DNA of 21,387 bases. Origin: Spirogloea muscicola (taxonomy: Eukaryota > Streptophyta > Zygnematophyceae > Spirogloeales > Spirogloeaceae). Location of the stretch: contig WELB01000120.1 in the NCBI GenBank assembly GCA_009602725.1, forward strand, positions 297,747 to 319,133, read 5' to 3'. Of the stretch, positions 1 through 8,900 are shown one piece after another (within the stretch, counting starts at the first letter, position 1; each line of letters starts with the position of its first letter). The translations under genes and the position numbers were made by a program. Under the pieces are notes generated by a model that had not been told where the DNA came from, made no database searches, and saw only the letters and a program-made list of their open reading frames with translations.

Positions 1-153
1 CTGCGGCTGCTTAGCAGGGGTTACTGAGTGTCTCGTAGCAGCTTTGTTTCTGTTACTTAGCGCTTCCCCTGGCCCCCTTCTCGTACTCTGTTCATTCTTT
101 TTCGGGCTGGTTGTTCCAGCCCCTATTCTCAATGGGCGAGCACTTTGTTCTTC
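1..153 (+). mobile_element. Retroelement 3' end, truncated by the window edge
   Basis: It starts CTGCGGCTGCTTAGCA, the last codons of the RT tail as seen at 1618, and runs through the 3' UTR to the hairpin module (GGGCTGG...CCAGCCC) and GGGCGAGCACTTTGTTCTTC. Confidence 0.7.
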
Positions 154-197
154 CTCTGTTGAAGGGACGCGGAGAGCCGCATCCGGAAGACCTGGGA

Positions 198-325
198 AAG
201 CGCGGCCAGATTGACTGGTGGCTGGGAAAGGCCAGCCCAAAGGAATGGACAAGGTCTGAAGGAGCCGGAGTACAAAGGACTAGGACTGAGACATCAGCCA
301 GGGAATGCTCAGTAACCTCTAGTCA
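198..325 (+). repeat. Second repeat module (copy 1)
   Basis: AAGCGCGGCCAGATTGACTG, the inverted repeat GGCTGGGAAAGGCCAGCC, ATGGACAAGGTCTGAAGGAG and the end CTCAGTAACCTCTAGTCA. It is closely related to the copy at 2501-2631 and directly follows a hairpin module. Confidence 0.8.
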
Positions 326-410
326 CCCGCGGGTTTTGAACTTCGTGTGGTTCCGTCATGTCTAGTTGTCTCGATGCCTAGCTAGTGTGTTTCCCTTCTT
401 TTGGATTTTG

Positions 411-470
411 TCCATTCTTTTTTGGCTGGCTTCTGCCAGCCCCTCTCTTCTATGGGCGAGCTCATCTTCT
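411..470 (+). repeat. Hairpin tail module copy
   Basis: TCCATTCTTTTTTGGCTGGC is followed by TTCTGCCAGCCCC and CTATGGGCGAGCTC. The arms of the hairpin are kept and the loop is expanded. Confidence 0.75.
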
Positions 471-1438
471 AGTCAGGAGATGCAAGTCTGAGTAGCTAGC
501 CGGCGGAAAGACGTCGCCCTGACGGAGGCCGCCGCCAAAGCTCGGCCTGCGCGCAAGTGAACCGCGAAGGCAAGGGACCGCTGCATCGAGATGGCCAAAC
601 GCATTCGGAAGACTTGAGCGAGGGACCCGGGGCCAGGGAGCCGGCCGCGTTGAAGCCGGGCAGCCCCCTTGGCGGACCCGGCCGCCGCTCGATGGCCTGC
701 CGGGCAAGCCGCTGGAGGAGATCCAGCCACCGCTGCCATAAGCCCCTTTGGAAGAGCTTACATTAGATATGTATGCACCTGACTGGCTTTTACAGTCGCC
801 TGTAATGTCATAAGCCCCGTGGACGTCGATGGCAAGGGCCGCGAATGCATCGCCTGGGGGGTTATCTGCCTACTTCCGCTTCTTGCCCCGGGCCGCCAAA
901 GCGACCGCATGCCTAGCGGTCGCCGCCGACTTGGAGGTGGTTCGCGGAGTCGACACAGTCGGCGGTCACCACATCCGCGATGATGATCCTAAATCCCTTT
1001 GCACCGTCTTGCACTTTGTAGTGTAGTCCTTTTTCAGCACCTCTTTTTTTGGCTTTGAACATTGTCCATTCTTTTTGGGTTGGCTTTGCCAGCCCCTCTT
1101 ATCAATGGGCGAGCACCTTCTTCTGCGATGATACGTGACCGCCGCCGGCGGGATGGCGACTAGGTCGGCGCGCCGGGTGTGGAGCTGACCATCGGCGCCC
1201 GCGCACGGTGGGCATTCTCGATGTGTGCTCCACGGCCACCTTGTAGCCCGCCTCAATGATAACACCCTGCATGCCGTCCCTGACAAGGTCATGGGATCCA
1301 GTCCTCTCGCCGCTATGGGCACAACGGAGCATGTGGGCCGCAAGCTCCGCAGGGTCGGCGAGGCGGGCACCGCACTCGCAGTGCATGACTCGAACGAGGC
1401 AGGGGGGAGGAGGCCCAGAAGCCGGTGGGCCGCCGTCC
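462..1438 (-). mobile_element. Decayed non-LTR-like retroelement, RT polyprotein C-terminal region
   Basis: From 1438 down to 1125 the minus strand encodes MHCECGARLADPAELAAHML then RCAHSGERTGSHDLVRDGMQ and EAGYKVAVEH: a CxC...HxxxC zinc-like cluster of the kind known near the C-terminus of LINE-type polyproteins. After the insertion at 985-1124 it continues with IIADVVTADCVDSAN, HAVALAARGKKRK, an in-frame stop, FAALAIDVHGA, then GSLAQVFRMRLAISMQRSLA and HLRAGRALAAAS, ending near 473. Frameshifts and stops show decay. The catalytic RT core is absent. Confidence 0.68.
985..1124 (+). mobile_element. 140-bp 5'-truncated retroelement tail inserted with 8-bp target-site duplication
   Basis: GCGATGAT occurs at 977-984 and 1125-1132. 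Taking the insert out restores the host frame IIADVVTADC on the minus strand. The insert is a forward 3' end: CTTTGTAGTGTAGTCCTTTT, then the hairpin GGGTTGGC-TTT-GCCAGCCC, then CAATGGGCGAGCAC and a CTTCTTCT tail. Target duplication, variable 5' truncation and a constant 3' end indicate target-primed reverse transcription. Confidence 0.8.
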
Positions 1439-1440
1439 TT

Positions 1441-1530
1441 TGTCCATTCTTTTGGGAAGGCTTTCTATTGGCGAGCTCCTCTCTTTTGCCTGCCCCTCTT
1501 CTCTATGGGCGAGCTCTTCTCTTCTCTCGC
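1441..1530 (+). repeat. Hairpin tail module, degenerate double copy
   Basis: TGTCCATTCTTTTGGGAAGG is followed by two ends, ATTGGCGAGCTCC and CTATGGGCGAGCTC, so the module appears partly duplicated. The hairpin core has decayed. Confidence 0.6.
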
Positions 1531-1770
1531 GTACTGCACCTTCATTCTGGCAGAGCCCTCGCTGCTGCCTCTGGCTCTGGCCAGGGGACCCACTTCCAGG
1601 AGCCTAGCATCTCCGATCTGCGGCTGCTTAGCAAGGTTACTGAGTGACTCGTAGCTGCTTTGTTTCTTTGTGTGCTTGTTTTTCTTAGCGCTTCCCCAGG
1701 CCCCCTTCTCGTACTCTGTTCATTCTTTTTTGGGCTGGCTTTTCAAGCCCCTATCTCAATGGGCGAGCAC
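1531..1770 (+). mobile_element. Retroelement C-terminal tail and 3' end
   Basis: The plus strand reads LHLHSGRALAAASGSGQGTH and ends ISDLRLLSKVTE at a stop near 1647, followed by a 3' UTR that includes GCTTCCCCAGGCCCCCTTCT and a hairpin module ending GGGCGAGCAC at 1770. Positions 1618-1770 match positions 1-143 closely, so the window starts within another copy. Confidence 0.65.
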
Positions 1771-1975
1771 AATTCCGTGTACTAGAAATAGATGTAGGCC
1801 AAATGGCCAAGTACCAAGGCAAGCACATCTAAAGATCTACATAACCTACAGCAGATTGACCCGCTCAATAACCACGGGTCAAAATACCAAGGTCACTAAT
1901 CGATGCATGAATACTAGATGCCAGAAACGGAGCCCTTCTGCCTGAACAATGTATTGGCTTGAATTGGCCTCCCTT
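1771..1975. other. Unassigned AT-richer spacer
   Basis: This sits between two repeat copies. I see no coding pattern, RNA gene or repeat shared with the rest of the window. Confidence 0.5.
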
Positions 1976-2284
1976 TCAATTCATGCGCCCCGCGCGCCTT
2001 CTCTCTCTTCTGACACCAACTAGAGCTCGCCCAGCTTTCTGGTGCAAGGCACTAGCCTGAGCACGCTGCAAACAGGCCGAAACTCGTTGTTGCAACAGCG
2101 CCAGATATGCAGCTGGCAAGCGCATCTCAGCTGGAACCACATCTGCACGTCGAGTGTAGCCTAGAGTGGCAGACGAGCACTTTCTTCTCCTGTTCATACT
2201 CACGACAGAACGGCCACGCGGCGCCACCAGGCGCGGATGTGGAATCAGGAAGATCCGAGCTAAGCATGTCGGTATCGTCGACAC
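1976..2284 (-). pseudogene. Possible C-terminal tail of a second retroelement family
   Basis: The minus-strand frame contains AYLALLQQRVSACLQRAQAS and ALHQKAGRAL, which resembles the LQR...ALHLRAGRAL ending of the other RT fragments but with a different surrounding sequence. No catalytic RT motif is present, so the assignment rests on this short similarity only. Confidence 0.35.
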
Positions 2285-2312
2285 TCCCTGCGATCGGAAG
2301 GCAGCCGAAGGC

Positions 2313-2387
2313 CACGTGGTCAGTAGCCAGCCGACCGGCGGCTAGCATGCACCGACCGGTCACGTGTCCGGTGCCGGACCGCACGTG
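2313..2387. promoter_or_regulatory. Cluster of three CACGTG (G-box/E-box) motifs
   Basis: CACGTG occurs at 2313-2318, 2361-2366 and 2382-2387, and a 14-base palindrome GTCCGGTGCCGGAC sits at 2366-2379. CACGTG is the core bound by bHLH and bZIP factors in plants and algae. No intact gene starts nearby, so this could equally be the 5' region of a lost element. Confidence 0.4.
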
Positions 2388-2500
2388 CCGAGGCAGTGCC
2401 TACGCTCCTGGCCACCGCTGGGGCTTTACAGATTGCGCCCGTATCGTCACTTTGATTTAGGGGCTAGGGGCTTCGGGTCCATCGCCCCTCCGTTAGAAGA

Positions 2501-2631
2501 AAGCGCGGCCAGATGGACTGGTGGCTGGGAAAAGCCAGCCCAAAGAAATGGACAAGGTCTGATGGAGCCGGAGTGCGAAGGACTAGGACTAATAAGACAT
2601 CAGCCAGGGAACGCTCAGTAACCTCTAGTCA
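2501..2631 (+). repeat. Second repeat module (copy 2)
   Basis: It begins AAGCGCGGCCAGATGGACTG, contains the imperfect inverted repeat GGCTGGGAAAAGCCAGCC, then ATGGACAAGGTCTGATGGAG, and ends CTCAGTAACCTCTAGTCA. It matches the copies at 198-325 and 20126-20203, with reverse copies near 3258-3322 and 20583-20642. Confidence 0.8.
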
Positions 2632-2639
2632 GGAGATGC

Positions 2640-2754
2640 AAGTCTGAGTAGCTAGCCGGCGGAAAGACGTCGCCCTGACGGAAGCAGGAGGCCGCCGTCA
2701 AAGCTCGGCCTGCGCGCAAGTGAACCGCAAAGGCAAGGGACCGCTGCATCAAGA
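2640..2754 (-). mobile_element. Retroelement RT C-terminal tail fragment
   Basis: The minus strand reads LMQRSLAFAVHLRAGRAL and ends with SYSDLHLLTR, nearly identical to the tail at 473-600. It is only the last ~38 codons, truncated at its 5' side by the neighbouring element. Confidence 0.65.
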
Positions 2755-2990
2755 AGAGTTGCTCGCCCATAGAGAAGAAAGGCTGGCAAAGCCAGCCCTA
2801 AAAAGCATGGACAATGTCCAAAGCCAAAGAATGAGGAGCCGAAAAAAGAACCACTACAAAACACTGCGAAACATGTCGACGTGATGCAGAGGGAAGCTCT
2901 GAAGCTCAGTACCCACGAGTGAGCAACATCAGGTCGGAGTAGCTCGCTGCAGGGAAAGAAGCACTCCGCCGAGACCCAGAGGCTGTTTAC
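2755..2990 (-). mobile_element. 5'-truncated retroelement 3' end with hairpin tail module
   Basis: The minus strand reads FFPCSELLRPDVAHS, the same tail as the plus-strand fragment ending near 3830. It then runs through the 3' UTR segment to the GGGCTGGC-TTT-GCCAGCC hairpin and the CTATGGGCGAGCA end at about 2760. It abuts another minus-strand tail at 2754 and the plus-strand fragment at about 2996. Confidence 0.6.
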
Positions 2991-2995
2991 CTCAA

Positions 2996-3955
2996 TGATG
3001 CCCGTCCAGCTGGGTGCGGACCGCCAGCTCCATGCCCAACGCGCCGACCTGGTCGCCATCCCGCCCGGCGGTCGTCCCCCCGTCATCGCCGATGTGGTGT
3101 CCCTCACTAGAGGTTACTAAGAGTCAGCACCTCTTTCTTTGGCTTTGAACATTGTCCATTCTTTTTGGGTTGGCTTTGCCAGCCCCTCTTCTCAATGGGC
3201 GAGCACCTTCTTCCCCTTGCTGTTGTCTTAGTATTTAGCAGTCCGGCTTCTACTTAAGACCTTGTCCATTTCTGTGGGCTGGCGTCTCCCAGCCACCTGT
3301 CAATCTGGCCGCGCTTTCTTCCAAGGTGGTTCAGTGCACTCTGTTGCGGACTAGAGCACCTTCAGGCTCCTCTGGACTTTGTCCATCCCTTTCTGGGATG
3401 TGGTGACAACTCAGTGCGTCGACTCCGCCAATCTCGCCAGATCGGCGTCGACTGCAGGGCAGGGCACGCAGTCGGCCTGGCGGCTCGGGGCAAGGAGCGC
3501 AAATATGCGGATCACCCGGTTGGTGATGAATTCGCGGCCCTGGCGACGGATGTACACGGGGCTTTCGGCTGGATCTCCTCCAGCGGCTTGCTCGTCAGGC
3601 CATTGACCGGCGGCCTGGTCTGCCAGGGGCGATGCCCGGCTTCAACGCCGCCGGTTCGCTCGCCCAGGTCTTCCGAATGCGCCAGGCGGTCTCGTTCCAA
3701 CGCTCCCCAGCCTACGCCGTCCACACGCGAGCAGGCCGTGCTATGGCTGCTGCCTCTGGGTCTCGGCGGAAAGGCCTCTTTCCCTGCAGCGAGCTACTCT
3801 GACTTGATGTTGCTCACTCGCGGGTACTGAGAACTCCTCTGTATCGTCTCGTTTTTTGTAGTGTAGTCCTTTTTCGGCACCATTTTCTTTTGGCGTTGGA
3901 CATTTTTGGGCTGGCTTTGCCAGCCCCTCTTCTCTATGGGCGAGCACTTTCCTCT
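2996..3955 (+). mobile_element. Decayed non-LTR-like retroelement: RT polyprotein C-terminus plus 3' end, interrupted by an insertion
   Basis: The plus strand encodes DRQLHAQRADLVAIPPGG then VIADVV up to 3099, and continues after an inserted segment with DVVTTQCVDSANLARSAS from 3397. In shifted frames come GKERKYADHPVGDEFAALAT and FNAAGSLAQVFRMRQAVSFQ (about 3645-3705). The end is GRAMAAASGSRR and a Ser-Glu-Leu-Leu tail near 3800. The pattern of RADL, IADV and a C-terminal LQR/LH helix is what I know from the ends of non-LTR retrotransposon ORF2 proteins in algae. The 3' end (3840-3955) carries GTAGTGTAGTCCTTTTT, the hairpin module and a (CTT)-like tail. Several frameshifts show it is dead, and the 5' part is missing. 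Confidence 0.65.
3100..3396. mobile_element. 297-bp composite insertion inside the RT fragment, flanked by 9-bp target-site duplication
   Basis: GATGTGGTG occurs at 3091-3099 and again at 3397-3405. Removing one copy and the material between restores the continuous frame VIADVVTTQCVDSAN. The insert holds a forward tail module with hairpin (3125-3213) followed by a reverse copy of the second repeat module (about 3258-3322), so it is either composite or a nested pair. Confidence 0.7.
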
Positions 3956-4149
3956 TTCTTCTGTTACGCCTCCACCTTCCTAAACATGATAGATCAACAT
4001 ATTATTGTATGTGCATGTCAATGTCCTGGCAGCCAGCGCAGGCCACTGCCTTGCACCTCTATCCGAGCCTCGGATTAGCTGCTGCATGTCATGCTCTTCC
4101 CCGGGGGCCTGCTATTCTGCATCAAGCCGTCCGACCCCTATTTGCCGAC

Positions 4150-4508
4150 TGCCAGCTAGTCAGCTCGCACACTAATCGCTTGCTTGTCACCTACGGCTTC
4201 TCCATTGAGGCCTCTCGGGCTGGTCATCACTGCCAGTGCCCTCCTGTGGATTTCCTCGTCAGCAGTTGCAAGCCTGACAATCAGCACCTCCTTGGTGTAC
4301 GCCCCTTTAGCCTTTGCAGGAGCTTCTGATCGAGATCCTCGCCTTCCCCATGCTCTTCAAAGCCCGGTTGGGTGGGTGTTATGGGACACTGCATAATCTG
4401 CTCCAGTTGCTGTGTCAACTTCCTCTCTACACTCTTGACTTAGAAGCTCCTCAATCTGCGTGTAAATTGCTAATGGCTGGCCACTCCTTGCCTCTAGCCT
4501 CTAAATGA
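4150..4508 (-). pseudogene. Possible decayed coding stretch, unknown origin
   Basis: On the minus strand three adjacent frames are protein-like in turn. First comes SGQPLAIYTQIEELLSQECR with its continuation (stop near 4375), then PGFEEHGEGEDLDQKLLQR, then AKGAYTKEVLIVRLATADEE continuing to a stop near 4155. The changes of frame suggest a broken gene or an unrecognised set of small exons. No ATG start is evident and I recognise no family. It may be a remnant of a transposable element, given the repeat field beside it. Confidence 0.3.
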
Positions 4509-4810
4509 GCCACTCTTGTGCATGCAGCCAGGACGTGCCTGCGTTCAGGTGTGAGCCGAAATCCGGTGGAAGGGTGTAAAGTACAGGTATCTGGATTTAG
4601 GAGTTTAGGCAAGGCATGCAGAGCTGGCTAGCCGCAGCTACCCCTACCCAGCTGCATTCTTAACGGCAGGCAACCGCCTGACCTTTGTGTGTGACACCTT
4701 GCTGATGACGCTGGCCATGCTCAGAAGCCTCTTGACGGCATCCTAGAACCCCACAGCGATGTGCACGCCAGCAGATTGGTGCATAGGCATTCATACATGC
4801 AAACACATGC

Positions 4811-4849
4811 GCAGATAACTGGGAGCAGATAACTGGGAGCAGATAACTG
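4811..4849. repeat. 14-bp minisatellite, about 2.8 copies
   Basis: The unit GCAGATAACTGGGA occurs at 4811-4824 and 4825-4838, with a partial third copy at 4839-4849; all are identical where they overlap. It lies in otherwise featureless sequence. Confidence 0.9.
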
Positions 4850-5304
4850 CGCAGGCGTAACACAAGCAAAACATGCTGTCGGGGTCAGGCCTGTTAATAT
4901 ACAGCCCTGTGCAGCGAAGATCCTCCTGCAACTTGCATGCCCCACCCCTTGGGGGCATCCAGTTTCTCCAATTGGTGGCCACCAGATCATGCCTCCTTGC
5001 CGGCCTCTCTCTGCCCTATTTCCTTTTCCTTGGGACTTGATATTAAGAGCATTAGTCAAATTGTTTAGGTGTGCTCGCACATACGGTACAATAGAGGCTT
5101 GCTAATACAGGAAACGCAAACTAATCTAGTAGACGCCGGTGCAGGCCCCTTGCAGATAAGCTTGCTGAACTCCTGCTGATTGAGATGCTTTCTGAAATTA
5201 CAGAGAGACGGCGTTTCAAGTGCTAGTGCACCAAGGAGATATGCAACCTAGTCCCGCTTGCACGTTGATTTGCTGAGTGGCCACAGCTGTACTGAACCTG
5301 ATCT

Positions 5305-5332
5305 GCCTATATGCTATTGCCTATATGCTAGG
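5305..5332. repeat. Short 14-bp tandem duplication
   Basis: GCCTATATGCTATT is followed directly by GCCTATATGCTAGG. It is a minor local slippage product. Confidence 0.6.
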
Positions 5333-5439
5333 GTAAATATTGACTTCTAATCAACTAAGAGTGACAGTGCTATTACCACATGCTGAAGTGGTCAGTGGTC
5401 CCCTGGATGACCATGACATCTAGTCACACTTCAGTTGAG

Positions 5440-5444
5440 TTACA
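5440..5444 (-). terminator. Candidate polyadenylation signal TGTAA
   Basis: Plus-strand TTACA reads TGTAA on the minus strand, the pentamer used near poly(A) sites in many chlorophyte mRNAs. It is about 470 bases past the TGA at 5912, a believable 3' UTR length. The match is only five bases and the organism is not proven to be a chlorophyte. Confidence 0.25.
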
Positions 5445-5486
5445 CTGAAGGAAGAAGTGGGCTGGTGGATGGTGTGTGCCAATCGC

Positions 5487-5620
5487 TTGATATGTAGCCA
5501 GAAAAATGACGTAAGCCCTGGCAACGCTCGGGGTGGCAGATGTACTGGCACTTTTGATATGTAGCCAGGGACATGACGTAAGCCTTGGCAATATTTGGGG
5601 AGGCTGATGAATCTATTGGC
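5487..5620. repeat. 67-bp tandem duplication carrying TGACGTAAG boxes
   Basis: Units at 5487-5553 and 5554-5620 align base for base with scattered differences. Each contains TTGATATGTAGCCAG followed by ATGACGTAAGCC and TGGCAA. TGACGTAA matches the core recognised by bZIP/CREB-type factors in eukaryotes. The repeat lies 290-425 bases downstream of the stop of the large minus-strand gene, so it falls in its 3' UTR or just beyond. A regulatory role is inference. Confidence 0.7.
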
Positions 5621-5911
5621 AGTCCTCAACTTGAGAAGGTGTACACTTGCCCAAGTCATGTCACTATTGTGACAGTAGGCAGAGTGTCCTCCTCTGAAGC
5701 AGACAAGCGTGCCCCATCGTTTCTGCGATCTGGCAGAACAAAGCCGGGCAGCTTAGGCGAAGGGTTCTCAACCACACCACAACAGTGAGATTACGGCGAC
5801 CAAGACAAGCTCTCAACTGCTCAGACGAATTTGTGACTAGGGGTCAGGAGCCCGTCAGCAATGAAGTGCTGGAGTCTACATTGCAGCTCTCCACTTTGAC
5901 ATGAGGTGCCA

Positions 5912-8900
5912 TCATGCAAGTTCGATGCAATTCACAGAATTGTGACAGATCAGGGCGTCTGATATCATCGTCAAGTAAACTGGGTGAGAGTCAGACACAC
6001 CTCCCCATCCAGGAACTGAGGATTTACTCTCTTTAATAGATCCCAATATCCCGCTGAGAGCTGGCTTTATCTTGCCAACAGGAAGGGGTGCCGACATACT
6101 CCGTTGAAGTGTGGCAATCATACCACTTGACTGAGCTGGTGTTGGGTGGTGGGTGCGGTCATGCCACATGTTGTTTGTTGATAGGCGGAGCTTCGACATA
6201 GGCCCTGAAAAGAGTGGGGATCTGTCACGTGCCTTGTGCACACTGACAGTGGGTGTTTCGTGTCCCTGAAACAAACAGGACATGCCTCATAAGCTGCCAA
6301 TATGTGGACCCAAAGCCAAGGGAAACAGCAGATTGGCGCAATCAGAAAATATATAGTGTCAAGCATATGCTTCATATGCAAATGCTGAGCGGAAAATCGC
6401 TGACGACCCCTGCAGCACATAAATAGAGCAGGCATGTGGATGGACTGGGGCCATGACAAGCCAACACACTATTCAAGCAGGGCAGTGGAGGTGCAAAGTA
6501 TGCGACTAAACAAAGCGAAAGAAGGACGTAAGCATGACCAAGAGTTGAGACCGCGCCTCAGAGGTAGCTGGCAGCCAATATGTCCGACCAAGGCAACGAG
6601 CTCAAGCTGTTCTTACAGTTGAGGCCCCCCATTGGCCCCTCAATACAACAATGCTGTAAGCCTTGCGACACCACACACTCAATGTTTTGCATAGCTGATC
6701 CAGCCTGTAACCAATGTAGGCTTCAATGCGTAACCCTACCTCAGGGTCTTCCAACCACACACGCTCGAGGTCACTGGCAGATACTGGAGCCGCAGTCGTG
6801 GCAATTCTGAGCCCTGACTGGCTCCGGTGTGTCTCAAAAGGGAGACACCAGAAGGATGACACTGTCTTGGCCATTTGATGAAAAGTCACCTGATTCACAA
6901 GTAGTGTCCATGGTCATGATTCTTGCCTTGATACCATGCACCAGGAGCATTCCCATTAGAACACCACTTAGATCCATACTTGCTTCACAGATAGCCAATC
7001 AGTAAGCAACGCAGATTACATCATGGAATGCAGCAGTGCATTGTGCTGTGCCACTTTCATGCTGTTAAAAACAATCACACGAGCTGACCAGGAAAGCGAT
7101 GTAGCGCTGCAAAGAAAGGAAGCGATTCTCGAGAAAAGCCTCCATGGGAGATTGAGCTTCAAGTATCTTCTGAACATCCACGTCAAATGCTTGCAGCACC
7201 CGGCTTCTGCTTGCAGGATCCTCAGCCTCTCCCTCCACCACCTGATAAGTGCCATGGGACAGAATTTCCATCTGCACCATGTGTTGAAGGCCAGATTAGA
7301 TTGTGCAAATCCATGCTCATTTTCCTTGCCGATATGCGGCAAGTCAAGCCCGACGCTCTGTAATTGCACCACACACAAGTCCGAGTCCGACAAATACGTG
7401 GACGCGAAGAAAGCACAGAACTTGAAGACCAGATGCCGACGCTTTTGCAGTGGCTTGATATGCGAGCTCACATATATCGTACTTCCATGCAGAAAGAGGT
7501 CTGAACTTTAAGTAACATACCCCAATCTTGAATGCTTGCTGCATGTAAGCCTCCTTCAGGACATGATCGCCTACAACCTGGCTGTTAATGCCAACAAAGA
7601 CACTGTGTCTCCCTGTTGCAGCAGCCTGCCTTTGTGATGCTAGTCTTTTCATCTGCCACACAATCTCTTCTGAAGCTGTCAGTCAGCTCGCTGAAATAGG
7701 ATTTAGTATATAGTCGGACTAAGACTGAAAGTGCTTGTCTGCAGCAGCAGCCAGAGTTGTGTGTCAGTGTACTGTTGTCATTGTCTGTCAGGTACTTGAC
7801 AATTGATGATTGCATGGCTTGACATTATTGTTCAAATTTCAAATACTTCCGGAAATAGCAGTGCAGGCCAAAAGCTTGGATACCGTTGGTGTGCACACCT
7901 GTCATGTCATGGAATTGTATACTATGTCATCCTTACCGGGTCTTGCTCATGCACGTTGAGGAGCTGCTCGCAGAGAAAGTTGGGCCTCCCAGACGGAAGC
8001 GTCACGTGGTTGTCGATCAAAAGTTTGTCAGTAAAAGGATTGTGACCTGTGCCACATCCAGAAGGTCCAGGTGAGATGTCTACAAGCCTCTGCCTCCATG
8101 ATTGTACAACAAGCCACGTAGGGAGAGTGGACAGCTCGGCTGATCTTAAGTTACCTGTGAGGCCTACATGCTCTGACTGACAGGATGCACGCAAATACGT
8201 GACAAATAGTACTTACCAACTGTGAAAGTCTCAGCACCTACTCCCAAATGGACGATGCTCTTTGCCTGCAGGATTGCCAGCAGCACCCAGGACTCGCCTA
8301 CAGAAACAACAGAAGCTGGTGAGCATGTCACTTGTCTTCAGGCACTGGCTCTGGTAGTTTACTCTAAGCGTCAAGGCTCCCTCAACCTCACCAGCCTCTA
8401 TAGATCAGATATGAGCATTAAATAGGGTCAAACGTAGGCAGACTTGTGTCAAAGTACAGGAACTGGTGACGTCAAATTACTCGGCTGCTCGTGTCTATTA
8501 CCAGAAAAAGCCACACGCGCTTTCTTTACCGCCTAGCCGATTAAAAGCAACTCGACGATCACGGGTGGCGCCTCTAATTGCCAGCTCCTCACAGAACGTG
8601 TTCTTCTTGAGTAGAGCAGCCCTTACACTTTGTCTGACTGCAAAGTCGGCCATCTGGCCGACCGACGGCTAAGAGTACCCCGCGTGTCACGCGATGTGTG
8701 AATCGATGCACAAGGTGGTCGATTGGGTTGGCTCCGTGGACCTCAATGGTTGCTATGGAGTAGCTCAAGGCAAACTGCCACATGGCAAGCATTTGATTGA
8801 GCAGATTGGCAAAGGAGGCCAGGCACATATGCCAAGCTGTCAACAATGCAAATCTCTACTGCTTGACATGTATAGCAGAAAAGGAGAAACTACTGATACG

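Larger units (their letters stand above)
4509..5400. other. No gene recognised between repeat field and large gene
   Basis: Apart from the two short tandem repeats noted separately I see nothing convincing. The longest minus-strand frame here (4721-5080) is low in conserved character and partly encodes the minisatellite, so I do not call it. Confidence 0.5.

Noticed and set aside
4811-4849. CRISPR-like direct repeats
   Set aside because: The units are contiguous with no spacers and the locus is eukaryotic; it is a minisatellite.
4721-5080. 119-residue minus-strand open frame
   Set aside because: Composition is Cys-rich and irregular, part of it is the 14-bp minisatellite, and no domain-like stretch or splice support is seen.
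6590-6738. Extension of exon 36 (GLRIEAYIGYRLDQLCKTLS) as coding
   Set aside because: The donor GAG|GTAGGG at 6740 joins in phase to the clear last exon at 6265. The extension is possible as intron retention but is not needed.
7285-7471. Alternative minus-strand frame (FKFCAFFASTYLSDSDLC) as coding
   Set aside because: It cannot be joined in phase to the preceding exon, whose own frame runs through this stretch to 7377. It is kept only as an uncertainty on that junction.
7023-7511. 162-residue plus-strand open frame
   Set aside because: It is the opposite strand of host exons 34-35, and its residues show no family-like pattern.
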